In this document: positions 35,256-44,628 of the stretch, piece by piece
How the letters are laid out: each line of letters starts with the position of its first letter
How positions within the stretch are numbered: position 1 is the stretch's first letter
NCBI GenBank assembly: GCA_946482595.1
Contig: CAMLSD010000022.1
Location: forward strand, 1 to 49,913
DNA length: 49,913 bases
Reading direction: 5' to 3'
Source: an uncultured Comamonadaceae bacterium
GTDB lineage: Bacteria; Pseudomonadota; Gammaproteobacteria; Burkholderiales; Burkholderiaceae
Notes under the pieces: model-generated
Database searches by the model: none
What the model was told of the DNA's origin: nothing
Seen by the model: the letters and a program-made list of their open reading frames with translations, nothing else
Translations under genes and position numbers: made by a program

Positions 35256-35478
35256 CTCAGTCTCAAAAGGTCGAATCGAACCGCGCGCGAATCACCGCGC
35301 CAGGGCCGCGAGCGTAACGCAGACCCTCGTGACCACTGCGGCAAGAAGCACTCGATTGCGCCTCGACGCAACGCACGGCATGTCCGCCGCTCGCGCGCCC
35401 CGCACCCGCCACTCGCCAGCCACTCGCCGCCATGCGACAAAATGGCGGATGGTGAACCCACCCTACCAAGTGAGCCGC

Positions 35479-37317
35479 ATGCCCAATGGACCTGTCGACG
35501 ACGAGAAGACGCGCAGCGGATCGTCCCCCCCTGACACCAGAAGCCGGGTTGCACGTGCGCTGTCCGAAGACACGGCCGCCGCCCACACGCTTCCGGTAGG
35601 CACGCGCCTCGGTGAATTCGAGATCACGGGGACGATCGGCGAAGGGGGCTTTGGCATCGTCTATCTGGCCTACGACTCGTCGCTGCAACGTCAGGTGGCC
35701 CTGAAGGAGTACATGCCCGGATCGCTGGCCTCCCGGGCCACGGCAACGTCGACCGTTGCGGCGCGCTCTGAAAAGCATGTCGAGACCTTCAAGGCCGGAC
35801 TGCGCAGCTTCGTGAACGAAGCGCGCCTGCTCGCACAGTTCGACCATCCGGCCCTCGTGAAGGTCTACCGCTTCTGGGAGGCCAACGGCACGGCCTACAT
35901 GGTCATGCCCTACTACCAGGGTCCGACCTTGAAGGCTGCCCTGGCGGTCATGGGAACCCCCCCGAACGAGGCGATGATCCGCAGCTGGCTGGACCCGCTG
36001 ATGGACGCTCTGTCCGTGATGCACGAGGCCAACTGCTTTCACCGCGACATTGCCCCTGACAACATTCTGCTGACAGATGCCGGCCCGCTGCTGCTGGACT
36101 TCGGCGCGGCCCGACGTGTCGTCAGTGACATGACCCAGGCGCTGACCGTGGTCCTCAAGCCGGGATATGCACCGATCGAGCAATACGCGGGGGTGCCCTC
36201 GATGGCCCAGGGCGCCTGGACCGACATCTACGCACTGGCCTGTGTCGTGTACTACGCGATCCTCGGTCGCAGTCCGACGTCGGCAGTCGAGCGGCTGATC
36301 GCAGACCGCCTCGAGCCGCTGTCGGACGTCGCGGCCGGGCAATACAGCGAGACGTTCCTGAAAGCCATCGACACGGCACTGGCCGTTCGCCCCGAAGCGC
36401 GCCCTCAGAGCATCCAGGAGTTCAGGAACCTGCTGGGCCCCTGGCTCGCTCCGACGTCGCAGATCCCTGCGCCTGCGAGCGCACCCGTCCGGGTGGACGT
36501 GCCGGTGGAGTCGACGCACAGCACCCCCGCATCCCGGTTCGCAACAGCAACGAACACGGCACCCGTGCAGGCGACCCCACAGGCCACACCGCAGGCCTCG
36601 GCGCAGCCCCCCGCCCCAACCGCCTCGCCCCCCGCCCCGCACGTTGTGGCCCCACCGCGCGAACACGCCGCGGCGCAGGCCGGCAACGCGCCCTCACGTC
36701 CGCGAGGACCGGCGATCGTCGTGATGCTGGGCACCGTCACGATCATCCTCGCGCTCGCCGCCTGGGCACTCACCGCAAGGAACTCCGCATCGCCGCCGCC
36801 TGCGAATGGCGCTGTCGGCACGCCTGACCCCATGACACCTGCGACCGGCGCCGCACCACAGCCCGCAGCCGAGCCCAGCCTGGGCACGCCCGCTGCGCCC
36901 TCGGTACAGGCAGCGCCACCGACCGCACCCGTGCAGACCGCACCTGCACCGGCCCCCGCACCGGCCCCCGCACCGGCCCCCGCTCCGCCCACATCCGATC
37001 CGCCCCCGGCCACCCCACCGGTCGCCAGCCCGGCGGCGCGGACACCCGGCACCGTGTCACCCATTGAGGGGACAGCACCCGCTGCGGTCAGACAGCGCGA
37101 AGCCGCGCGCGACGCCCATACTGCGGAGCCGCCTTCCACGGGGAATCGCATCGTTCGTCCACCGCAGCCTGCTGCGCCGCAAACGACCGAATCCCCCCCT
37201 AGTTCAAGGCCTCCCTCGGTCGCGGATGCGGCGAGGTGCAGTGATATTCTCCAGAAGGCCTCTTTGGAAGCGCTGACCCCCCAAGAAACCGAGTTCCTGA
37301 AGAAGGTGTGCAAATGA
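35479..37317 (+). CDS. Transmembrane Ser/Thr protein kinase
   Basis: 612 aa from the ATG at 35479 (MPNGPVDDEK); the ATG at 35449 would add 10 residues. Kinase domain about 47-322: Gly-loop GEGGFG (54-59), Lys76 in ALKEY, Glu114, catalytic HRDIAPDN (188-195), DFGAAR (207-212) and KPGYAPIEQY in the activation segment. Ala192 replaces the Lys normally two residues after the catalytic Asp. A Pro/Ala-rich linker follows, one membrane segment (about 411-433), and a long Pro-rich periplasmic tail ending in a short helical Cys-containing end. Its stop overlaps the next gene (ATGA). Target proteins unknown. Confidence 0.88.
   Translation: MPNGPVDDEKTRSGSSPPDTRSRVARALSEDTAAAHTLPVGTRLGEFEITGTIGEGGFGIVYLAYDSSLQRQVALKEYMPGSLASRATATSTVAARSEKHVETFKAGLRSFVNEARLLAQFDHPALVKVYRFWEANGTAYMVMPYYQGPTLKAALAVMGTPPNEAMIRSWLDPLMDALSVMHEANCFHRDIAPDNILLTDAGPLLLDFGAARRVVSDMTQALTVVLKPGYAPIEQYAGVPSMAQGAWTDIYALACVVYYAILGRSPTSAVERLIADRLEPLSDVAAGQYSETFLKAIDTALAVRPEARPQSIQEFRNLLGPWLAPTSQIPAPASAPVRVDVPVESTHSTPASRFATATNTAPVQATPQATPQASAQPPAPTASPPAPHVVAPPREHAAAQAGNAPSRPRGPAIVVMLGTVTIILALAAWALTARNSASPPPANGAVGTPDPMTPATGAAPQPAAEPSLGTPAAPSVQAAPPTAPVQTAPAPAPAPAPAPAPAPPTSDPPPATPPVASPAARTPGTVSPIEGTAPAAVRQREAARDAHTAEPPSTGNRIVRPPQPAAPQTTESPPSSRPPSVADAARCSDILQKASLEALTPQETEFLKKVCK
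36946..36985 (+). repeat. 12-base tandem repeat encoding PAPA units
   Basis: About three copies of GCACCGGCCCCC in the periplasmic tail of the kinase gene, encoding alternating Pro-Ala. Such a repeat could vary in number and alter the reach of the tail. Confidence 0.6.
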
Positions 37318-38525
37318 GTTCGACACTTCCAAGGCATCAACGATGCCTTTTCCATTTGATGACGTTGGTGCTCGTGGTCCTGGCTGGCTGCGCAACGCCG
37401 CAGGCCACGTCGGTCTCCGGTGAGCTCCCGTTCGACGAGGCCGTCACCCAGGCCACCGACGGCCTCGTGGCCCAGACCCAGAAGCTGCCGGCATTCCTCG
37501 CGAAGGTGGAATCCAAGCTGGCGAAGCGCGGTGTGGTGCTCGACCCCATGCTGGATGCTGGCAGCGGCCAGCAGACACTGGCGACCCAGGCCATGGAAAA
37601 GCGTGCCACGGCACACATGGCAGCACGGTACGAGCAGATCGAGATCCTGCCCTTCCAGTCCAGCAACCTGGGCAAGGCTCAATACCTGCTGACTGGCACC
37701 ATGACCCGTGTACCAGGCAGCCGGTCGAAGTCCGCGCTGAAACTGAACCTGGCGTTGACGGATCTGCGCTCGGGTCAGGTCGTGGCGCAGTCTTCGGCGC
37801 TTGCACAGGACCAGGGCATCGACCACAACCCGCTGCCCTACTATCGCGACAGTCCTGTGCTGCTGGTCAAGGACCGCGTGGTGGAAGGGTACATCGCCAC
37901 CACGGCGTCCGCCCCGGGCACCAAGGCAGATGCCGTGTACCTGGAGCGCATTGCCACGGCGACCCTCGTCAACGAGGCCACCAGCCTGTACAACTCCGAG
38001 CGTTACCAGGAAGCGCTGGGGCAGTATCGAAGCGCGCTGGCGACGCCTGCGGGCGAGCAGTTGCGCGTGCTCAACGGCATCTACCTGACCAACGTGAAGC
38101 TTGGGCGCACGGCCGAGGCAGAACAGGCATTCGGGCGGGTGGTCGCGATGGGCATTGCCTACAACGAGCTGGGGGTGAAGTTCCTGTTCAACCCGGGGCG
38201 AACCGAATTCTGGTCGGACACACGCATCAGCGGAGCCTACGACATGTGGCTCAGGCAGATCGCCCGGGAAGCCACCAAGGCCAAGGTCTGCATGAACGTG
38301 ATCGGTCACACCAGCAGCACGGGCTCGGAACAGTCCAACGACGTCCTCTCCCTCCAGCGAGCCAGCTTCGTTCGTCAGCGCCTTGCAGCAGAGTCGGAAG
38401 AGCTGGGGGGTCGTACCAAGGCGGTGGGCATGGGCTTTCGCCAGAACATCGTGGGCACCGGGACCGACAACGCCGTCGACGCACTGGACCGTCGCGTCGA
38501 GTTCAAGATCATTCCCTGCACCTGA
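37314..38525 (+). CDS. Lipoprotein with OmpA-like C-terminal domain
   Basis: 403 aa, start MSSTLPRHQR overlapping the kinase stop. Lipoprotein signal with lipobox VLAGC near residue 26. A middle region resembles a curli-assembly (CsgG)-like or other nucleotide-free periplasmic fold (YLLTGTMTRVPGSRSK, then LNLALTDLRSGQVVAQSSA), then two TPR-like helices (EATSLYNSERYQEALGQYRS). The C-terminal OmpA-like domain (about 300-403) has VIGHTSSTGSEQSN and ALDRRVEFKI. Coupled translation with the kinase suggests that the two work as one envelope-sensing unit. The middle-domain assignment is tentative. Confidence 0.75.
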   Translation: MSSTLPRHQRCLFHLMTLVLVVLAGCATPQATSVSGELPFDEAVTQATDGLVAQTQKLPAFLAKVESKLAKRGVVLDPMLDAGSGQQTLATQAMEKRATAHMAARYEQIEILPFQSSNLGKAQYLLTGTMTRVPGSRSKSALKLNLALTDLRSGQVVAQSSALAQDQGIDHNPLPYYRDSPVLLVKDRVVEGYIATTASAPGTKADAVYLERIATATLVNEATSLYNSERYQEALGQYRSALATPAGEQLRVLNGIYLTNVKLGRTAEAEQAFGRVVAMGIAYNELGVKFLFNPGRTEFWSDTRISGAYDMWLRQIAREATKAKVCMNVIGHTSSTGSEQSNDVLSLQRASFVRQRLAAESEELGGRTKAVGMGFRQNIVGTGTDNAVDALDRRVEFKIIPCT

Positions 38526-38547
38526 TCGCTGTCGCCCGGGCACACCC

Positions 38548-39480
38548 TCAAGCGCGCCGGCCCGGCCGGCGCCTGCCTTGAGCCTCGATGCGCCCGCTCA
38601 GGAAGCCCGCAAAGGCCTGCACCATCGCCGACAGGCCCTCGCGCGGCTGCAGCGACATCAGTTGCGCACGACGCTGATGCATCTGCGTGTCGGCAAACGG
38701 CACGGCCACCACCCGCCCGTCGGTGATCAGGTGGGCGGCGCTCAGATAGCCTGACAGCACCACGTCGTCGCCGTGCATCAGCGGCAGCAGGGCCGACGAG
38801 AAATTGCTGACCACTGAAGCCCGATAGTGCAGCCCCTGCATGCTGCAGGCCAGGTCCAGCAGTTGCCGCGCCGTGACCCCCGGGCTGCCCACGGCCAGCG
38901 GATAGGCCACCACCTCGGCCAGGCGCACGACGCGCTTGCGCGCCAGCGGATGAGCCGGCGACATGACGGCCAGCAGCGGCGCCAGTGTGCCGTGCAGCAC
39001 CTGCACCCCGGACTCCGGCGCGGCACAGTACTTCAACGCCAGGTCCACCTCACCGCGCAGCAGCAGACGGCTCACTTCGTCCGGCGCAGCCACGTTCAGC
39101 TCGAACTGCACGCCGGGCTGCAGCTGCCGGAAGCCGGTCACCGCCTCGGGAATGAAACCCGTCGCAAAACCCTCGGTGCAGGCCAGCCGCACCCGGCGAG
39201 CGGCCTCGCCGGCCAGCCCCTGGAGGGCTTCGATCACCCGCTCGGCGTCGTCCATGCCGGCGCGCAGGTGTGACATCAACCGCTCGCCGGCCGCGGTGGG
39301 CACCATGCCGCGCTGGTGCCGCTCGAACAGCACGACGCCCAGGCCGTCCTCGAGCTTGCCGACCTGCCGGCTCACGGCGGATGCTGCGACATGCAGTCGT
39401 TGCGCCGCCTGGCTGACCGAGCCGGACTGCACCACGGCAACGAAGTAGCGCATCTGGGTACTGAAGAAGGACACCCGCAC
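38548..39480 (-). CDS. LysR-family transcriptional regulator
   Basis: 310 aa from a GTG at 39480 (MRVSFFSTQ); an internal ATG (MRYFVAVV, 39453) is an alternative. The N-terminal helix-turn-helix is SVSQAAQRLHVAASAVSRQVG, followed by a LysR effector domain from about residue 92. Divergent from the M20 peptidase gene with 127 bases between. A CbL/NAC-like subgroup is possible. Likely regulates the M20 peptidase and Bug-type gene pair. Confidence 0.87.
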   Translation of the reverse strand: MRVSFFSTQMRYFVAVVQSGSVSQAAQRLHVAASAVSRQVGKLEDGLGVVLFERHQRGMVPTAAGERLMSHLRAGMDDAERVIEALQGLAGEAARRVRLACTEGFATGFIPEAVTGFRQLQPGVQFELNVAAPDEVSRLLLRGEVDLALKYCAAPESGVQVLHGTLAPLLAVMSPAHPLARKRVVRLAEVVAYPLAVGSPGVTARQLLDLACSMQGLHYRASVVSNFSSALLPLMHGDDVVLSGYLSAAHLITDGRVVAVPFADTQMHQRRAQLMSLQPREGLSAMVQAFAGFLSGRIEAQGRRRPGRRA

Positions 39481-39494
39481 GGCTGTCTCCCGAC

Positions 39495-39507
39495 ATCAAG
39501 GTTTGAT
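39495..39507. promoter_or_regulatory. LysR-type operator candidate
   Basis: ATCAA-GGT-TTGAT, a perfect short dyad 14 bases upstream of the lysR start in the divergent gap. It has the partly symmetric shape of LysR boxes but is short, so it could be chance. Confidence 0.35.
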
Positions 39508-39607
39508 CTGAAAGCAACGCAAGCTTGCCATATCTCTACTGGCGGCAATCCGCGTTTCGCCTCACAGTGAAACCCTCCGAACGCCATTTCCCTGTGAATT
39601 CCCTGCC

Positions 39608-41044
39608 ATGACCCGCCGTGATGCCCTCGAGATCGCTGCCGCCGCCTTCGACAACGGCGACCTGCTGGAAGACCTGCGCCGCAGGGTGGCATGGCAGACC
39701 GAAAGCGACGGCCGCGGCGACGCCCGCACCGACGCTCGCCAGGCGCTGGCCACACTGGAAGGCTATCTGCGCGACGAGCTGCTGCCGCAGTTCAGGCGCC
39801 TGGGGTTTGCCTGCGAGGTCATCGACAACCCCGTGCCGGGAGCCGGCCCATTTCTCGTGGCGCGCCGAGTCGAGGGCGCGGATCTGCCCACCGTGCTCAG
39901 CTATGGTCATGGCGACGTTGTCAACGGACAGGTCGGCCGGTGGCGCGAGGGGCTGGCCCCCTGGCAGCTGCGGGTGGAGGGCGACCGCTGGTACGGACGC
40001 GGCACGGCCGACAACAAGGGCCAGCATTCGATCAATCTTGCGGCGCTGGCCGCTGTGATCCAGGCCCGACGGGGCCGGCTGGGCTACAACCTGACCTTCC
40101 TGATCGAGATGGGCGAGGAGGCCGGCTCGCCGGGGCTGCATGCGTTCTGCCAGACGCATGCCGATCGTCTGCGTGCGGACCTGTTCCTGGCGAGCGACGG
40201 CCCTCGGATTCACGCCAGGCGCCCCACCCTGTTCCTCGGTTCGCGCGGTGCGGTCAACTTCAGCCTGAGCCTGCGATGCCGGGAGCGGGCCTACCACTGC
40301 GGCAACTGGGGCGGTGTGCTGGCCAACCCGGCCACCGTGCTGTCCCATGCGCTGGCCTCGATGGTCGATGCGCAGGGACGCCTGCTGGTCGACGGGCTGC
40401 GCCCGCCGCCGATTCCCGCCAGCGTGCGACGGATGCTGCAGTCGGTGGAGATCGGCACCGGAGAAGACGACCCCGCGCTGGATGCCGGCTGGGGCGAGCC
40501 TGGTCTCAGCGCGGCCGAACGCCTGATGGCCTGGAACACGCTCGAAGTGCTGGCCATCGGCTCGGGCCAGGTGGACCGCCCGATCAACGCCATCCCGCCC
40601 GAGGCCAAGGCCCACTGCCAGCTACGCTTTGTGGTCGGCACGCCGTGGCGCGACCTGGCCGACATCGTGCGCACCCACCTGCAGGCCCGGGGTTTTGGTG
40701 CGGTGCAGGTGGAGGTGCAGCTTGAAGGCGCCGCGACACGCCTGGACCCGGACAGCCCCTGGATCGACTGGGCCGCCGACTCGATCACCCGCAGTTGCGG
40801 CCGGGCCCCCACCCTCCTGCCCAACCTGGCCGGCTCGCTGCCCAATGACGTGTTTGCCGACCTGCTGGGCCTGCCGACGCTATGGGTGCCGCACTCCTAC
40901 CCCGCGTGTGCCCAGCACGCACCCAACGAACACCTGCTGGCGTCGGTGGCGCGTGAGGGCCTGCAGCTGATGGCCGGCCTGTTCTGGGACCTTGGCGAAA
41001 CAGCCGGCACCGAGGGCGCCGCGCCCTGGTCCGCCCGGCACTGA
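39608..41044 (+). CDS. M20 family metallopeptidase
   Basis: 478 aa, start MTRRDALEIA. Metal and catalytic motifs of M20: SYGHGDVV (His/Asp), YGRGTADNKGQHS (bridging Asp), EMGEEAGSPGL (catalytic Glu pair), ASDGP and the C-terminal HAPNEH. A dimerisation domain lies between about 215 and 350. Family members hydrolyse dipeptides, N-acyl amino acids or related amides in the cytoplasm. The binding protein 31 bases downstream may deliver its substrate. Substrate not predictable. Confidence 0.87.
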   Translation: MTRRDALEIAAAAFDNGDLLEDLRRRVAWQTESDGRGDARTDARQALATLEGYLRDELLPQFRRLGFACEVIDNPVPGAGPFLVARRVEGADLPTVLSYGHGDVVNGQVGRWREGLAPWQLRVEGDRWYGRGTADNKGQHSINLAALAAVIQARRGRLGYNLTFLIEMGEEAGSPGLHAFCQTHADRLRADLFLASDGPRIHARRPTLFLGSRGAVNFSLSLRCRERAYHCGNWGGVLANPATVLSHALASMVDAQGRLLVDGLRPPPIPASVRRMLQSVEIGTGEDDPALDAGWGEPGLSAAERLMAWNTLEVLAIGSGQVDRPINAIPPEAKAHCQLRFVVGTPWRDLADIVRTHLQARGFGAVQVEVQLEGAATRLDPDSPWIDWAADSITRSCGRAPTLLPNLAGSLPNDVFADLLGLPTLWVPHSYPACAQHAPNEHLLASVAREGLQLMAGLFWDLGETAGTEGAAPWSARH

Positions 41045-41075
41045 TCACTGAACCCCCCTCCTGCAAGGCCCGCCC

Positions 41076-42059
41076 ATGAAACCCGTCCGCATTGCCCGCC
41101 TCCTGCTCTGCCTGCTGGCCCCGCTGGGTGCCGCCGTGGCCCAGCCCGCCCCCAGTGAGGCCTGGCCCACCCAGGCGGTGCGCATCGTCGTGCCCTTTGC
41201 CCCGGGCGGCGGGACCGACATCGTGGCGCGCACCCTTGGCCGCAAGCTGGGCGAGCGGCTCGGCCAGACGGTGATCATCGACAACAAGCCGGGCGCCGCC
41301 ACCGTGATCGGCACCGATGCCGTGGCCAAGGCTCGCCCGGACGGGCACACGCTGCTGGTGTCGGGTTCGAGCACGTTCACGGTCAATCCGGCACTGCGCT
41401 CGCGTCTGCCCTACGACGCTCAGCGCGACCTGGCACCGGTGGCCCTGGTGGCCCGCGCACCGCTGGTGCTGATGGTGCCCGCCAGCTCCGGCCTGCGCAC
41501 CCTCGACGACCTGTTCGCAGCCGCACGCGCCCAGCCCGGCAAGCTGAACTACGCCACCTTCGGCTCGGGCTCGGCGCCCCACCTGGCCGGGGCCCTGCTG
41601 GGCCTGTCGGCCGGCGTGAGCTTCCAGGACATTCCCTACAAGGGCAGCAGCCCCGCGCTGATAGGCCTGATCGGCGGTGAACTCCACCTGGGCATCGACA
41701 CCGTGGCCGCGGCGGCGCCGCACCTGCGATCCGGCAAGTTGCGCGCCCTGGCCATCGTGGGGGGTACCCGATCGAGCCTCCTGCCCGGCGTGGCGACGCT
41801 GGCCGAACTGAAGCGGCCCGAGGCCTCGTTCGATGCCTGGTACGCCCTGGCCGCGCCGGGCGGTACACCGCCGGCGGTGCTGCAACGACTGGAGCGCGAA
41901 CTGGCGGTGGTGCTGCGCGACCCGCAGGTGCAGTCGGAGCTGCGCGCCCAGGCCCTGGAGCCCACGCTGCTGGGGGCGGCCGCCCTGCGCGAGCTGATGC
42001 AGTCCGAAGTGGCTCGCTACCGGGCGCTGGCCCACCGGGCAGCGATCACCGTCGACTGA
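41076..42059 (+). CDS. Tripartite tricarboxylate (Bug) family substrate-binding protein
   Basis: 327 aa with a Sec signal peptide (MKPVRIARLLLCLLAPL to AVAQ). Bug hallmarks: VRIVVPFAPGGGTDIVAR, the VIIDNKPGAATVIGTDAVA loop, SGSSTFTVNPALRS, and the C-terminal LEPTLLGAAALRELMQSE. Binds a carboxylate-type ligand in the periplasm. No TctA/TctB membrane genes are nearby, as is common for Bug proteins. Likely in one transcript with the M20 peptidase. Confidence 0.9.
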   Translation: MKPVRIARLLLCLLAPLGAAVAQPAPSEAWPTQAVRIVVPFAPGGGTDIVARTLGRKLGERLGQTVIIDNKPGAATVIGTDAVAKARPDGHTLLVSGSSTFTVNPALRSRLPYDAQRDLAPVALVARAPLVLMVPASSGLRTLDDLFAAARAQPGKLNYATFGSGSAPHLAGALLGLSAGVSFQDIPYKGSSPALIGLIGGELHLGIDTVAAAAPHLRSGKLRALAIVGGTRSSLLPGVATLAELKRPEASFDAWYALAAPGGTPPAVLQRLERELAVVLRDPQVQSELRAQALEPTLLGAAALRELMQSEVARYRALAHRAAITVD

Positions 42060-42066
42060 ATTCCGA

Positions 42067-42083
42067 GGGGGCGTGACGCCCCC
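42067..42083. repeat. GC-rich hairpin after the Bug gene
   Basis: GGGGGCG-TGA-CGCCCCC, a 7-bp stem with a 3-base loop 8 bases after the stop. No T-run follows, so it may be a transcript end stabiliser rather than an efficient terminator. Confidence 0.5.
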
Positions 42084-42129
42084 GGCCTGATCCCCGTAAG
42101 ATGGCAGCACTGCCGTTGGCGGAGGAAAC

Positions 42130-43872
42130 ATGGCAGGGATCCTTCCCGTGATTCAGGCGTTCGGCGAGACGCTGGACGGCATCGATGTCGCCTTGTGTGC
42201 ATTCGACGCGCACGATGCAGCCCTGCATTGGAATCGCAGTTTCCTGAAGTTCTTTCCCGAACACGATGGTCATGTCCATGTAGGCGAGTCCTACGAAGCC
42301 AATCTGCGGCGCTTCTACAGCGTGCGGCTGTCCCCCGCCGAACAGGACCAGATCGAGCAGTACATCCAGGAAGGCCTGGCCCGGCACCGCCTGCAGGCTC
42401 GCCCGTTCGTCTTCGAGCACCGCGGCCTGCGTCTGCAGGTGGCCTCGCTGCCGCTGCCCGGCGGCGGCCGGATCCGCACCTGGAAATCCGACCCGCTGTC
42501 GGCCAGTTCCCCGGTCACCGCCACGCGCGCGGACCCGGCGAATCGCCAGTCCCTGGAGGCCGAGCTGTTTGACCGCCTGCCCGAAGGCGTGCTGCTGTGC
42601 ACCGTCGATCACCTCATCCTGTGGGTCAACCAGCCGCTGGTCGTGATGTACGGGCTGCCTCGTCGCGAGGCAGTCATCGGCCTGTCGTTCCGGGACGCCT
42701 ACCGCGCTGCCTGGGCGAAGGTGCCTGAGGACGACGGCAATGCGGCCGCGCAGGCGGCGGGCCTGGCCATCCTCACCGAGCGCCTGCGTTTTGCCGGGGC
42801 ACCGTTCGAGCTGCCACTGCCCGGGGACCGCTGGGTGCGTGTGGTGGGTCAGGCCAACTCCGACGGCACCGGCACCTATGCGCTGGCCGACATCACCGAG
42901 CTGAAGCGCCAGCAGGAGCGGCTGCGCCAGGCCGAGCGCCAGGCGCGCGAGAGCGAGGCGAGGCTGAAGGAAAAGTCCGCCCTGCTCGAAGCCACGCTGG
43001 AGCGCATGGAACAGGGCGTGATGATGGTCAATGCGAAGCGCATCGTCGAGGTGTGCAACCGCCGGGCCATGGAACTGCTCGACCTGCCGCGCGAGCTGAT
43101 GGCCGCCCAGCCGCACTTCGAGGACGTGCTCGCGCATCAGTGGGCCACGCGCGAGTTCGACCGCACCCCGGAAGACCTCAAGGCCTTCGTGCGGGCCGGG
43201 GGCATCCTCGACCAGCCGCAGTGCTATGAGCGCATGCGCCCCGACGGCCGCGTGATCGAGGTCAACAGCGTGCCCATCGAAGGTGGCGGTGTGCTGCGCA
43301 CCTACACCGACATCACCGAGCGCAAGCGCAACGAGGACCGCATCCGCCACATCGCCCGCCATGACGGGCTGACCTCGCTGGTCAACCGCGACGTCTTTCG
43401 CGAATGCCTCGAAGCCGCGACCCGCGCCGCGCCGGACTCAGGCACCGGCTTTGCCGTGCACTACCTTGATCTCGACGGTTTCAAGCCGGTCAATGACCGT
43501 CATGGCCACGCGGTGGGCGACAAGCTGCTGGCTGCCGTGGCTGCGCGCATGCGGCAAGTGGCCCGCGACGGCGACGTGGTCGCCCGCATGGGCGGCGACG
43601 AGTTTGCGGTGCTGCAGCAGGGCGTGGACCAGGCCGACCGCGCCCTGAGCCTGGCCTGGCGGCTGATCGAGGCCATCGGCCAGCCCTGCGAGATCGAGAC
43701 GCACCGGGTGCAGGTCGGCGCCTCGGTGGGCATCGCGATGTGGCCCTCGGGCGGGCGGGATGCCGAGTCGCTGCTGCGCCACGCCGACATGGCGATGTAC
43801 CGCGCCAAGCAGGCCGGGCGCAACGGCGTGATGGTGCATGGAAGCCCGCCTCCGCCGGTGCCGCTGGCCTGA
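42130..43872 (+). CDS. PAS-domain diguanylate cyclase (GGDEF)
   Basis: 580 aa, ATG after GAGGAA. No membrane segment. Three PAS-like regions (about 8-120, 145-255 and 290-400; the second and third end in DITELKRQQERL and DITERKRNEDRI, with a coiled linker from 256). GGDEF domain about 415-578: active-site GGDEF at 488-492 and an intact inhibitory site RDGD five residues before it; no EAL domain. It would make cyclic di-GMP in response to a cytoplasmic signal sensed by PAS. Expressed alone as far as the spacing shows. Confidence 0.92.
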   Translation: MAGILPVIQAFGETLDGIDVALCAFDAHDAALHWNRSFLKFFPEHDGHVHVGESYEANLRRFYSVRLSPAEQDQIEQYIQEGLARHRLQARPFVFEHRGLRLQVASLPLPGGGRIRTWKSDPLSASSPVTATRADPANRQSLEAELFDRLPEGVLLCTVDHLILWVNQPLVVMYGLPRREAVIGLSFRDAYRAAWAKVPEDDGNAAAQAAGLAILTERLRFAGAPFELPLPGDRWVRVVGQANSDGTGTYALADITELKRQQERLRQAERQARESEARLKEKSALLEATLERMEQGVMMVNAKRIVEVCNRRAMELLDLPRELMAAQPHFEDVLAHQWATREFDRTPEDLKAFVRAGGILDQPQCYERMRPDGRVIEVNSVPIEGGGVLRTYTDITERKRNEDRIRHIARHDGLTSLVNRDVFRECLEAATRAAPDSGTGFAVHYLDLDGFKPVNDRHGHAVGDKLLAAVAARMRQVARDGDVVARMGGDEFAVLQQGVDQADRALSLAWRLIEAIGQPCEIETHRVQVGASVGIAMWPSGGRDAESLLRHADMAMYRAKQAGRNGVMVHGSPPPPVPLA

Positions 43873-43874
43873 GA

Positions 43875-44507
43875 TCAGGGGGCGGCGGGCGGGGTCAGGA
43901 AGATCCGCTCGATCAGCTCGCCGCGTTCGGCCCGCTGGGAAGGCGCGCCCTGGTGCACCAGCACCGACTCCCCGACCTCCCACGCGTAGAGCGCAAAACC
44001 TCGCGCCCTGGCCTCGGCGATCGAATAGCCCAGCGACGAGAAGCACTGTGCGATGTACGAGATGCGCCGCGCATCGACGTCGTCCACCGCCTGACGGGCA
44101 GTTTCGTCGCGGCGCGCCCAGGCCCGGATCGCCAACTCGATGCGTGCGGCCCGCTCGGCCGAGCGGCCGCGAAACGGCAGCGAGATCAGCTCCCGGATCA
44201 GCACCCGCGGGTCGGCATGCTTGCGCTCGAAGCGCTCGATGAGCTGGTCGGTGGCGGCGTCTCGCCAGGCCTTCAGCACGCTCTTGAGCAGGTCGTCCCG
44301 GTCCTTGAAGTGCCAGTAGAAGCTGCCGCGTGTCACCCCCAGGATCTTGGCCAGTACATCGACGCGCACCGTGTCGATGCCCTTGTCGACCAACAGGGTC
44401 GTCGCCGCCTCGATCCAGCTGTCGGGGGTGAGAGAAAGGCGCGGCGGGTCGTCGCTGCGGCGACGGCTGCGGGGGGCCGCCCCGGCGGCGGAAGTGGGCT
44501 CGGACAT
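43875..44507 (-). CDS. TetR-family transcriptional regulator
   Basis: 210 aa, start MSEPTSAAGAA; an ATG at 44555 would add 16 residues. A low-complexity N-terminus precedes the helix-turn-helix (LAKILGVTRGSFYWHFKDRDDLL), the TetR signature. The effector domain is divergent. It converges with the GGDEF gene (2 bases apart) and is divergent from the CoA ligase operon, with two palindromes in the gap. Probably represses that operon until an aryl-CoA or similar ligand appears. Confidence 0.88.
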   Translation of the reverse strand: MSEPTSAAGAAPRSRRRSDDPPRLSLTPDSWIEAATTLLVDKGIDTVRVDVLAKILGVTRGSFYWHFKDRDDLLKSVLKAWRDAATDQLIERFERKHADPRVLIRELISLPFRGRSAERAARIELAIRAWARRDETARQAVDDVDARRISYIAQCFSSLGYSIAEARARGFALYAWEVGESVLVHQGAPSQRAERGELIERIFLTPPAAP

Positions 44508-44560
44508 GGCGCGGTTGTCGTTTCGGATGTCGTGACGATCGTGATTGTCGAGCATGCATC

Positions 44561-44576
44561 CATACACGTCTGTATG
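44561..44576. promoter_or_regulatory. TetR operator candidate 1
   Basis: CATACA-CGTC-TGTATG, a perfect inverted repeat in the tetR leader. It shares the CATACA half-site with the palindrome at 44635-44648. Confidence 0.5.
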
Positions 44577-44628
44577 CCTCCTGGTGAAAACCCGGGTTTC
44601 TATGAGGCAAGTCATGGCTACGATGCTT

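Noticed and set aside
35479..38525. Part of a type VI secretion cluster
   Set aside because: PpkA-like kinases and OmpA-like lipoproteins occur there, but no tss genes lie nearby in the window.
36405..38543. A 712-codon minus-strand open frame opposite the kinase tail and lipoprotein
   Set aside because: Composition is Gly/Ala low complexity arising from the Pro/Ala-rich tail on the real strand. The plus strand has a lipobox and kinase motifs.
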